DNA of 64,000 nucleotides from MedAcidi-G1 sp002713545 (lineage in GTDB: Bacteria; Actinomycetota; Acidimicrobiia; Acidimicrobiales; MedAcidi-G1), in the NCBI GenBank assembly GCA_964013895.1, contig CAXGYF010000004.1, positions 1 through 64,000 on the forward strand, given 5' to 3'. Position 1 is the stretch's first letter. Each line of letters opens with the position of its first letter. A model generated the notes under the pieces. It saw nothing but the letters and a program-made list of their open reading frames with translations. It made no database searches and was not told the DNA's origin. Made by a program: the position numbers and the translations under genes. Of the stretch, positions 26,077 through 32,989 are shown piece after piece.

Positions 26077-27149
26077 TATTCACCCTCCAGAATGCATACA
26101 AGGTTTTGCTGAAGACAGGGCCCTGAAGTCGCATGTGCTAATCCCCGGTCTGCTTGATCTGAAATAATTCTTCTGGCTACTTCAGAGATACGTATTAATC
26201 CTGAAGCCATCATTGTGTCAGAAGCAAGGCAACCACCTGAAGGGTTGATCAGAGTTTCCTCAGTCAAGCCAAACTCTTTTTCTAGGATCAACTCTTGAGT
26301 CGAAGTCATTCCGTGAATTTCAGCTAGATCAAGTCGGTCAGCACTCCCTCCTGCATTTTCGGCCGCTAGAAAAGCCGAAGGGGACCTTGTTAAATCTCTT
26401 ACACCTAATGTGTGTGAATCCACCCTGTGGTCAATTCCCTTTATCCAAGCGGGTCTATCGCAAAGTGATTTTGCTTTATCCCCTGCAGCTAAAATTACCG
26501 CGCATCCCCCGTCGGTAATTTCGGCAACATCACTTGCTCTGAGAGGATCCGCTATAGAAGGTTCGTTCATAAGATTTTCGATTGACACATCTTTCGAGCT
26601 TCTAACCGCATTCGGATTATCAAGTCCATTCTTTTGGCTTCTCATAGATATTTCGGCCATTTTTTCTAAGGTTATTAAGCCTCTATCAAGTAAAAGCCGT
26701 GCCTGAAGAGCTGCTAATGAGAAACAATCAGGCCAGAGTGGAGAAACATAATAGGGATCTAGCTGTGTGGCTAAAACATCAATTACTGATCCAGCTGAAG
26801 GTTTTCCATAACTGTAAACAAGCGCTGTATCCACTTCACCCATTTGGAGCTTTACCCATGCTTCGTATAGAGCAAATGCTCCATCCATTTCAACATGACT
26901 TTCGGAAATCGGAGGGAAAGCACCAACTGAGTCGAGAGTATGAACAAATGAAAATGCTTGTCCAGCTAAAAAATCACTGCTCCCTGAACATGTAAAACCA
27001 ATCTCTTCCTGTGTTACACCAGCTGAATTTCTGCACTTGCTAATAAGGTCAGCCATTAGCTGAACCTCATTCACTTCACTTAAAGTTTTAGTCTGATGAC
27101 TGGCGACGGAAACAACTGCTACATCTCGAAAATTATGACTTTCATCCAT
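26076..27149 (-). CDS. Thiolase-fold lipid-transfer protein (Ltp family), second copy
   Basis: A 357-aa thiolase-fold protein. Residues around the catalytic-Cys position read SHVEMDGAFALYEAW, without cysteine. A C-terminal block with GGCLASDTMMASGLIR and HATSGPCLQQN is typical of Ltp proteins and not of acetyl-CoA acetyltransferases. It is adjacent to another Ltp gene downstream and a DUF35 gene upstream, so a heteromeric complex is likely. The ATG at 27149 lies in the DUF35 stop (ATGGATGA overlap); a GTG at 27167 is the other possible start. Confidence 0.86.
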   Translation of the reverse strand: MDESHNFRDVAVVSVASHQTKTLSEVNEVQLMADLISKCRNSAGVTQEEIGFTCSGSSDFLAGQAFSFVHTLDSVGAFPPISESHVEMDGAFALYEAWVKLQMGEVDTALVYSYGKPSAGSVIDVLATQLDPYYVSPLWPDCFSLAALQARLLLDRGLITLEKMAEISMRSQKNGLDNPNAVRSSKDVSIENLMNEPSIADPLRASDVAEITDGGCAVILAAGDKAKSLCDRPAWIKGIDHRVDSHTLGVRDLTRSPSAFLAAENAGGSADRLDLAEIHGMTSTQELILEKEFGLTEETLINPSGGCLASDTMMASGLIRISEVARRIISDQADRGLAHATSGPCLQQNLVCILEGE

Positions 27150-27717
27150 TTCTTTGATCCCATGCACGATTGCCGGCTTTTTCTACGGGCACTGAAGGTT
27201 CTCCAGTTGGTTTCCAATAAAGAATATTCTCAGCGGTATTGCCTAACTCTTCTTCTTTTTTCCATACCGCTTGGACGCGCATTCCTATGTGAACTTCATC
27301 ATTTTCACAACCAGCTACCAATCCTAAAAACCCCACGTTTGCGCCATCTAGATGTATCCATGCACTGACATAAGGTATATCTAAATCATCTCTACCAGGA
27401 ATGGGTAGATGTGTTACGCAAAAATTTCCCACATGACCTCTATCTGAAAGTTCCACGCTCTCTTCGATTAAGACACCGTGCCGAGGGTCAACTCCCCGAG
27501 GAGGCACAAAGACAGCTCCGTCAACAGGTGAGCGGTGACCTAAAATTTTCTTTTTTGAGTAAGAACGCAAATATTCTTGCACTGGTGGACTTGGGACAAA
27601 ATCATAAACAAGCTTTATAGGGCTTCGTACTGAACGAACTGCTTCTAACCCACTTATTGATTCAGGAATCTTTACGTCTTCAGATAACGATGCAGGTGGT
27701 GAATTTGGATCGGTCAT
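27142..27717 (-). CDS. DUF35 OB-fold protein, partner of Ltp thiolase
   Basis: A 191-aa protein of the Zn-ribbon/OB-fold acyl-CoA-associated family. The sequence FLRSYSKKKILGH-like helix, PVDGAVFVPPRG (about 83-94), SDRGHVGNFCVTH (about 108-120) and IHLDGANVGFLGLVAG (about 137-152) match the family, but the zinc-ribbon cysteines are missing. DUF35 proteins channel acyl-CoA to partner thiolase-fold enzymes. The ATG at 27717 follows the previous stop by one base; a TTG at 27729 is possible. Confidence 0.83.
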   Translation of the reverse strand: MTDPNSPPASLSEDVKIPESISGLEAVRSVRSPIKLVYDFVPSPPVQEYLRSYSKKKILGHRSPVDGAVFVPPRGVDPRHGVLIEESVELSDRGHVGNFCVTHLPIPGRDDLDIPYVSAWIHLDGANVGFLGLVAGCENDEVHIGMRVQAVWKKEEELGNTAENILYWKPTGEPSVPVEKAGNRAWDQRNG

Positions 27718-27718
27718 A

Positions 27719-28180
27719 TCAAGAATCAACTTCTTTAGTTTCGGGTGTAAATCCCGCCAGATCTGTTATGTGACCGACACGCTCTTCCCTCCACTTAGCA
27801 GTCACACGCATCCCAGTTCTCATCTCTGAAGGCGAATCAGCAAGTACAGCATGCAACATTGAGGTGTCTGACCCATCGAGTCTTATCAATGTCAGTGCAT
27901 GTGGGGTATCCCATGGAGATTGCGGACGGGGAGGATCTATCCAAGTCCAAGTTTCAACTACTCCGCTTTGTGACACTTCTACCATTTCTGTGAGCGGCTC
28001 ACTTGTGGTCGGGTCATATTCCAAAGGGGGAACTAGAACACTTCCATCCGATCTCTTAATCCCGAATAATCGCTTTTCTCTCAACCCTGTCATGAAGGCA
28101 CCGATTACTTTCCCAGTGGTTCGCGTAAATGGGTACTCGACAGTCAGTTCAGCCTTTAACGGCTTTTCTGATTCACTCAT
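27719..28180 (-). CDS. DUF35 OB-fold protein, second copy
   Basis: A 153-aa relative of the gene immediately downstream. RLFGIKRSDGSVLVPPLEYDP (about 37-57), SQSGVVETWTWID (about 69-81) and TLIRLDGSDTSMLHAVL (about 96-112) correspond to the DUF35 OB-fold. The zinc-binding cysteines are again absent. Two tandem DUF35 genes followed by two Ltp genes suggest a two-plus-two complex. Start ATG at 28180; the alcohol dehydrogenase gene ends 26 nt upstream. Confidence 0.82.
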   Translation of the reverse strand: MSESEKPLKAELTVEYPFTRTTGKVIGAFMTGLREKRLFGIKRSDGSVLVPPLEYDPTTSEPLTEMVEVSQSGVVETWTWIDPPRPQSPWDTPHALTLIRLDGSDTSMLHAVLADSPSEMRTGMRVTAKWREERVGHITDLAGFTPETKEVDS

Positions 28181-28206
28181 TCTGAAGTTACAACTCCTCT
28201 AGAAAT

Positions 28207-29289
28207 TTAAAAGTCAATTACCTGCCTGATAACATCGGCATCACCTAAACTGCCTAGTGCGTCGTTAACTTCGTCTATTTTTATGCGTCGGGAGATCATC
28301 CCATCTAGATCCAACTTGCCTGATTTATAAAGACTTAAGAAACGATTGAAGTCTGTTCTAACATCTGCACTTCCGTACATAGAACCAATAAGTACTTTCT
28401 CTGAAAAGAACATTTCGAAAGCCGAAAGCTCAAACATCTCATCTGGTCTGCCGACTCCCACTATGCAGCAAGTTCCGCCACGACGGGTCAAGTCAAATGA
28501 CTGTCTCATCGTTGACGCTAGGCCAATGCATTCCAATGTGAAATCAAATCCTTCGCCAGAAGTTACTTCAGCCACAGCTGCTGGAATTTCTTCAGGTGTT
28601 ACTCCGTGTGTCGCTCCAAAAGTTTTTGCTCTTTCTAACTTTCCTTCGTGGAGATCAACGGCAACAATTGCTGATGCCCCAGCTATTCTCGCTCCTTGTA
28701 TAGCCGCAATCCCAACTCCTCCAGCTCCCACTACCAAGACTGATGAACCTGGTGTGATTTTTGCCGTATTTAGTGCAGCCCCGACACCAGTAGTTACACC
28801 ACAACCTATCAATGCGGCTATATCTAAAGGAATGTCATTATCTATTTTCACAGTAGCTATTCCAGGAACAATTGTTTCTTCAGCGAAAGTTCCACATCCA
28901 CAAAAAGATCCGATGACCCTCTCTCCTTGCCTGAACTGTTGATTCACACCCATTGCCATTAACCCATTCATGCATAAATTTGGCTGATGCCTCCCTGTGC
29001 AATAAGAACATGCACCGCAAGGGGGAGAAAATGCGATTATCGCATGATCGCCTGCTGCCACATGAGAAACACCTTCACCAACTTCGAGTACGACCCCAGC
29101 ACCTTCGTGACCTAGCACTGTGCCAGGTTCTGTCGGAATAGTTCCGTTCATACCAGAAAGGTCTGAATGACATACTCCGCTATGTGCGACTTTTATTCTC
29201 ACATCTCCGGGACCGACTTCTCTTAAGGTCAAATCATCAGCTATAACAAGCTGATCGGTTGGCACAGTTTCCATGACCGCTGCGAACAT
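28207..29289 (-). CDS. Zinc-dependent alcohol dehydrogenase (class III-like MDR)
   Basis: A 360-aa medium-chain dehydrogenase. The catalytic zinc site is in HSGVCHSDLSG and GHEGAGVV. The structural zinc site has four cysteines in CGACSYCTGRHQPNLC (about 92-107). The NAD motif VVGAGGVGIAAIQGARIAGAS is at about 187-207. It resembles the mycobacterial AdhD/NDMA-dependent alcohol dehydrogenases. In this cluster it could oxidise an alcohol on an acyl or steroid side chain. Start choice: AGGAG stands 5 nt before the second of two adjacent ATG codons (29289). Confidence 0.9.
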   Translation of the reverse strand: MFAAVMETVPTDQLVIADDLTLREVGPGDVRIKVAHSGVCHSDLSGMNGTIPTEPGTVLGHEGAGVVLEVGEGVSHVAAGDHAIIAFSPPCGACSYCTGRHQPNLCMNGLMAMGVNQQFRQGERVIGSFCGCGTFAEETIVPGIATVKIDNDIPLDIAALIGCGVTTGVGAALNTAKITPGSSVLVVGAGGVGIAAIQGARIAGASAIVAVDLHEGKLERAKTFGATHGVTPEEIPAAVAEVTSGEGFDFTLECIGLASTMRQSFDLTRRGGTCCIVGVGRPDEMFELSAFEMFFSEKVLIGSMYGSADVRTDFNRFLSLYKSGKLDLDGMISRRIKIDEVNDALGSLGDADVIRQVIDF

Positions 29290-29420
29290 CATTTCTCCTA
29301 GCAATTAGTTTGTTATTCAATGACCCTAACTTACGAAAGCTAGATATATGAAGCCGATCGCAAAAATTAATCTTTAAGAGGGTATGTTTTCCCCATCACT
29401 GATTTATAGAAAAGAGGAGC

Positions 29421-30446
29421 ATGTTTTTAGACATCGGAATAACTACTGATTTGTCTTTGGTCCCAAATAGGGTGACTGAATTGGCAGAAGCCGGGTTTGA
29501 CGGGGTATTTACCGCCGAGTCTAATCGTGACGTATTTGCGCCCCTTGTCTTAGCTGCTGAGCACAGTGATCTTTACTGTTATACGAACATTGCATTGGCA
29601 TTCCCTAGGAGCCCAATGCTTCTTGCTTGCACGGGCTGGGATTTGCAAAACTATTCACGAGGAAAAATGGCTCTTGGATTAGGAAGTCAGATCAAACCTC
29701 ACATTCAAAAAAGATATTCAGCCACATGGGAGCGCCCCGTAAAACAAATGCGTGAAGTGATCGAATCTATCAAAGCTATCTTTAAATGTTGGTCAGAGGG
29801 ATCTGAGCTTAATTACCAGGGAGAGTTCTATAAATTCAGCCTGATGACCCCAATTTTCGTGCCAGATTCAATGCCGTGGGAACCTCCTCCTGTATGGCTA
29901 GCTGCGCTTGGCCCCATGATGACAAAATTAGCTGGAGAACTTTCTGACGGTGTTCTGATACATCCATTTAGCAGTCGCAAATTCCTTGACGAAGTAACCA
30001 TCCCAGCTCTTACAGATGGCGCTGACAAGGCTGGTCGTATAAATAAACCTAAACTCATTACAAATTCAATCGTGTGTTCTTACCGATCTGATGAGGAATA
30101 TGAAAAAGCAATAAAAGGTGCAAAATTCAACTTGGCATTTTACGGCTCAACTCCTGCTTATAAGGTCACACTTGACGTACATGGCTGGGGAGATATGCAG
30201 CCTGTTCTCAATCGCCTTACCAAAGAGGGCCGCTGGGAGGAAATTTCTTCAGTTATAACTGATGAAGTTCTTCATACTCTGGCAGTTGTTGGCGAACCTT
30301 CAGAAGTTGGTTCTCAACTAGTGGAACGATTCGGAGACATAGCCGACAGAGTAGGCCTGTCTGTTCCTTATGATGCACCTGTAGATCTGCTCGCAGATGT
30401 TGTTAGCCATGTGAAACTTAATTCTTCCAAAAAACAAAAAGATTAA
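29421..30446 (+). CDS. LLM-class F420-dependent oxidoreductase (TIGR03617-like)
   Basis: A 341-aa luciferase-like TIM barrel. GITTDLSLVPNRVTELAEAGFDGVF at the start, YTNIALAFPRSPM (about 54-66), the cofactor loop GRKMALGLGSQIKPHI-like sequence (about 81-96), and VWLAALGPMMTKLAGE (about 157-172) fit the TIGR03617 group of F420-using oxidoreductases. Flavin instead of F420 cannot be excluded from sequence. AGAGGAG precedes the ATG. It is divergent from the alcohol dehydrogenase gene, and the 131 nt between them should hold both promoters. Confidence 0.88.
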   Translation: MFLDIGITTDLSLVPNRVTELAEAGFDGVFTAESNRDVFAPLVLAAEHSDLYCYTNIALAFPRSPMLLACTGWDLQNYSRGKMALGLGSQIKPHIQKRYSATWERPVKQMREVIESIKAIFKCWSEGSELNYQGEFYKFSLMTPIFVPDSMPWEPPPVWLAALGPMMTKLAGELSDGVLIHPFSSRKFLDEVTIPALTDGADKAGRINKPKLITNSIVCSYRSDEEYEKAIKGAKFNLAFYGSTPAYKVTLDVHGWGDMQPVLNRLTKEGRWEEISSVITDEVLHTLAVVGEPSEVGSQLVERFGDIADRVGLSVPYDAPVDLLADVVSHVKLNSSKKQKD

Positions 30447-30457
30447 ATAAGTTTTTT

Positions 30458-30835
30458 CTACTTAATAAAATCAGCTATCCGGTCCTTAGGCCGACCGATA
30501 ATCGCTTTCAGGGGAGCATTCCCATCAATTTTTCCCTTAACTATTACAGGTCGCTGCAATAATGCTTTTTGGTCAGAAAGTATCTCAACAACCGCTTTTG
30601 AATTTCCCACATAGTCTTCGGGAATAAGTTCCAATTTTTTAAATTTTGAATCTTTCCTAACTAAATCCTCAACTGGGTCTTCAAGGCCGTTAACGATTCT
30701 AGTTAGCAGCTTTTCATCTGGAGGTTCTTTCATATAAAGAACTATTTCTACTTGTACACCCGCTTCCTCAGCGACCGCTAAGGCATTCGTGGAAGAGTTT
30801 CAATGTGGATTGTGGAAAATTGTTATGTCTGTCAT
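30458..30835 (-). CDS. ArsC-family thiol reductase, probable selenoprotein (in-frame UGA at codon 12)
   Basis: The C-terminal 90 codons from an internal ATG at 30733 look like a truncated ArsC/Spx-family protein. Reading upstream in the same frame gives a complete start: MTDITIFHNPH, then TGA (30802..30800), then NSSTNALAVAEEAG and on without another stop. ArsC proteins have H-N-P-x-C-S-x-S here, so UGA occupies exactly the catalytic-Cys codon. The full frame is 125 codons, the normal ArsC length. The middle and end (LYMKEPP, LLQRPVIVKG, AIIGRPKDRI) are typical. AAGG lies 7 nt before the ATG. A 7-bp hairpin with a GGUC loop follows the UGA. Reading UGA as selenocysteine is the best explanation. 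A Cys-to-stop mutation is possible but would not explain the hairpin. It is the last gene after crotonase and a 110-aa protein, spaced 14 nt. Confidence 0.82.
30766..30783 (-). promoter_or_regulatory. Candidate bacterial SECIS hairpin
   Basis: On the minus strand CCTTAGC-GGTC-GCTGAGG forms a 7-bp stem (one G-U pair) with a four-base GGUC loop. The stem starts 17 nt and the loop 24 nt after the UGA at 30802..30800. Bacterial SECIS elements lie within the coding sequence just after UGA, with a G-G or G-U in the apical loop roughly 16-37 nt away. The loop here matches the GGUC core I recall for E. coli fdhF. Confidence 0.72.
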
Positions 30836-30849
30836 TGTTAGACCTTAGC

Positions 30850-31182
30850 TCACTCTATGTGTGCGCGTATCAACGTCCCATTATTTTCAGTCCACCCATT
30901 TGAAGTTGCATAATCAATCATCTTTGTAAAACCCTTTTCCCAATTCTCTTTATTAGCATTAGGAGCTAATTCTCTTACAAGCTCACTACATAACCAAAGA
31001 TGCTTTTCATCAATTACCTTGTTCCCTTGCTGCACTAATTCTAATATTTCGCAAATCTCAATTGCGGACCTAGTGTCGGAACACTGGATACAAAACTCTT
31101 TAAAGTCATTTGGATTTAGGAGTTTCACATTTGCAAAATCGTCAATTTCAAAAATCACTGCTTTGTTTAATACCCTTTCCAT
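30850..31182 (-). CDS. Hypothetical protein
   Basis: I do not recognise this 110-aa protein. It is acidic and mostly helical, with three cysteines (Cys31, Cys34 and Cys65, from FCIQCSD and LWLCSEL) and no membrane segment. Its ATG overlaps the end of the upstream crotonase gene by 16 bases, and the probable selenoprotein ArsC gene follows 14 nt after its stop, so the three are probably co-transcribed. The Cys-x-x-Cys could be redox-active, which would suit a reductase neighbour; this is speculative. Confidence 0.62.
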   Translation of the reverse strand: MERVLNKAVIFEIDDFANVKLLNPNDFKEFCIQCSDTRSAIEICEILELVQQGNKVIDEKHLWLCSELVRELAPNANKENWEKGFTKMIDYATSNGWTENNGTLIRAHIE

Positions 31183-32003
31183 TCTGGAGTTCTCTTTTCT
31201 TGGAATGAAAGAACTCCTTCTTTGGAATCTTGTGTGGAGGCGTTGACTTCAACTGCCCATGCCTCGTACTCTGCTAGGGTCATTCTGTCGACATCTAAAG
31301 ACTTGTTAAGCATCCATTTTGTGAACATATAACTACGGGATGGTCCTGCAGCTAAACGTTCAGCCCATTCTCGCGATTTTGTTTTAAGCTCTGACTCTGG
31401 GACAGTGCGATTGCAAAGGCCCAATCGAAGTGCTTCTTCAGCTGAAACGTCATCTGCAAAAAACATCAATTCTTTAGTTTTCTGAATTCCAATAAGTCGC
31501 GGCAAGATCCAAGCTCCCAATCCATCCGGAACAAGTCCTCGTCGAGCAAAAATTTCAATAAAGCGCGCAGTTTCCGCTGTGATAACTAAATCACTGCAAA
31601 ACGCTAGATGAGCACCTATACCGGCGGCCGTTCCGTTCACAGCTGATATAACCGGGATTTCACAATCTATAACGGAATTCATTAGCTTAATACTTCCATC
31701 TAACATCATTCGCCGAATCTCACCGACAATGGGTTCGGTTACCTTGTCAGAGTTGTCATTATTTTGGCCTGAAGCGCTCAGGTCTGCACCCGTACAAAAA
31801 AACTTCTCACCGGCGCCTGTTATTATTGCTGATCTGATTTCAGATTGACCGTTAAAACTTTCAAACAGATCTATCAAGTGATTTCTCATTTCAGGGGTTA
31901 AGCCATTGCCTTTTGCCTGATTGTCTATAGTTATCCAAGCGACGTTGTTTTCGACTTGGAATTGAATGGACTTTTCGGTGTTCAATTCTGTTTTTTCATC
32001 CAT
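31167..32003 (-). CDS. Enoyl-CoA hydratase/isomerase (crotonase) family protein
   Basis: A 278-aa crotonase. The oxyanion hole segments are FFCTGADLSASG (about 68-79) and ISAVNGTAAGIGAHLAFCSDLVI (about 117-139). ARRGLVPDGLGAWILPRLIG (about 152-171) is family-typical, but the two acidic residues of classical enoyl-CoA hydratase are not obvious, so hydratase and isomerase both remain possible. It leads a three-gene unit with the 110-aa protein and the ArsC-family selenoprotein candidate. Confidence 0.87.
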   Translation of the reverse strand: MDEKTELNTEKSIQFQVENNVAWITIDNQAKGNGLTPEMRNHLIDLFESFNGQSEIRSAIITGAGEKFFCTGADLSASGQNNDNSDKVTEPIVGEIRRMMLDGSIKLMNSVIDCEIPVISAVNGTAAGIGAHLAFCSDLVITAETARFIEIFARRGLVPDGLGAWILPRLIGIQKTKELMFFADDVSAEEALRLGLCNRTVPESELKTKSREWAERLAAGPSRSYMFTKWMLNKSLDVDRMTLAEYEAWAVEVNASTQDSKEGVLSFQEKRTPEWKGY

Positions 32004-32051
32004 AAGTAAAAGGTATCCGAGTAAACCGATAGCTAAACAGAATATGTTTGA

Positions 32052-32390
32052 CTAAACAGCGTCGCTGTTTCGTTCACCAGTTCTAATTCTTACTAGAGAT
32101 TCAACTCCAGTAACCCAAACTTTTCCATCACCAATTTTTTCAGTTCTTGCTGCTGCAACTATTGCATCTACAACATTCTCAACTTGATCATCATCAACAA
32201 CAGTTTCAACCCGTGTTTTTGGAGTAAATAAAACCTTATATTCGGTTCCTCTATAGGTTTCGCTGTGTCCGCCTTGACGTCCAAATCCTTGAACTTCACT
32301 GACGGTCATACCCTGTATATCTAAGCTCGCAAGAGCATCTTTGACGTCGTCGAGTTTGAACGGTTTTATCACTGCGGTTACTAGTTTCAT
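32052..32390 (-). CDS. glnB: Nitrogen regulatory protein PII
   Basis: A 112-aa PII signal protein that aligns with E. coli GlnB without gaps in the first half. The T-loop carries YRGTEY with the modifiable Tyr51, the B-loop IGDGKVWV (about 84-91), and the C-loop IRTGERN. It senses 2-oxoglutarate, ATP and ADP, and adjusts nitrogen assimilation by binding partners. GGAGAA precedes the ATG. It stands alone: no amtB, glnD or glnA is nearby, and a divergent GntR-family gene shares its upstream region, which holds TAATACAA motifs. Confidence 0.96.
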   Translation of the reverse strand: MKLVTAVIKPFKLDDVKDALASLDIQGMTVSEVQGFGRQGGHSETYRGTEYKVLFTPKTRVETVVDDDQVENVVDAIVAAARTEKIGDGKVWVTGVESLVRIRTGERNSDAV

Positions 32391-32410
32391 GTGTTCTCCA
32401 AATTGTTGAC

Positions 32411-32418
32411 TAATACAA
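32411..32418 (+). promoter_or_regulatory. Operator-like half-site TAATACAA
   Basis: This octamer recurs at 32485..32492 within a perfect palindrome. Here it lies 21 bases from the glnB start. An additional palindrome CTATTAATAG lies at 32444..32453. They are candidate binding positions for the divergent GntR-type regulator; no experimental support. Confidence 0.4.
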
Positions 32419-32478
32419 ATATGCTATGTACTAATTTATTTGTCTATTAATAGGCGTTTATTTTTAATTTTTTGTATT

Positions 32479-32492
32479 TTGTATTAATACAA
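32479..32492. promoter_or_regulatory. Perfect 14-bp palindrome, candidate GntR (YtrA-type) operator
   Basis: TTGTATTAATACAA is a perfect inverted repeat ending 8 bases before the regulator's ATG. YtrA-subfamily GntR proteins recognise palindromes of similar form (GTGTA...TACAC, from memory), and overlap with the start would allow autorepression. Confidence 0.55.
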
Positions 32493-32500
32493 TAAACATT

Positions 32501-32989
32501 ATGTCAAGTCCATCATTTATTCCCTTCATTGATGAAAAAGGGATTCACAGAAAAATGACTCTTCGATTAGACAACAAAATCGTAATTCCCCTCTTCGAGC
32601 AGATAAGAGCACAGATATCAGTCATGATTGCCGTCGGGTATCTTTTGCCGCATTGTCGACTACCGACCGTAAGAGAACTAGCAGGATGTTTAGAAATAGC
32701 TCCAGGTACCATTGCTCGTTCCTATACCGAGCTAGAACGCGACGGGCTAACAATTGGAAGGGGCCGGAAAGGTACTTTTGTAGCAGATAAGCCCCCGCAT
32801 TCAGAACCACTTATGCAAAGGCAACTTAGATTATCTGAAGCCTCTATTAGATTTGTCCAAGAATTGCGACAACTAGGCATAAGTCTTGACGAAGGTCGCC
32901 TTGCCTTGGAAGAAAACTTTAAATTAGAAGAGAAAAACGATTCGTTATCTTCATTACATGAAAATATGAATGAACAGAAACTAACGTGA
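32501..32989 (+). CDS. GntR-family transcriptional regulator (YtrA-like)
   Basis: A 162-aa regulator. The winged-helix DNA-binding domain is at about residues 28-100: PLFEQIRAQISVMIAVGYL, LPTVRELAGCLEIAPGTIARSYTELERDGL and the wing GRGRKGTFV. Only a short helical C-terminal tail follows (about 60 residues, without a large ligand domain), as in the YtrA group, which usually controls a nearby ABC transporter. Here the divergent neighbour is glnB. There is no clear Shine-Dalgarno, and a palindrome ends 8 nt before the ATG. It converges with the HSD-type SDR gene with a 9-base overlap. Confidence 0.88.
   Translation: MSSPSFIPFIDEKGIHRKMTLRLDNKIVIPLFEQIRAQISVMIAVGYLLPHCRLPTVRELAGCLEIAPGTIARSYTELERDGLTIGRGRKGTFVADKPPHSEPLMQRQLRLSEASIRFVQELRQLGISLDEGRLALEENFKLEEKNDSLSSLHENMNEQKLT

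Noticed and set aside
24913..27149. Acetyl-CoA acetyltransferases (ordinary thiolases)
   Set aside because: Neither protein has the active-site cysteine, and both pair with DUF35 genes, as Ltp aldolase-type proteins do.
28346..28942. 198-codon plus-strand frame opposite the alcohol dehydrogenase
   Set aside because: It lies entirely antisense to a clear dehydrogenase with all zinc and NAD motifs; its translation has no recognisable domain.
30458..30733. Separate 91-codon hypothetical gene starting at the internal ATG 30733
   Set aside because: It is only the C-terminal part of an ArsC-family protein. The same frame continues upstream through one TGA to a proper start with a ribosome site.
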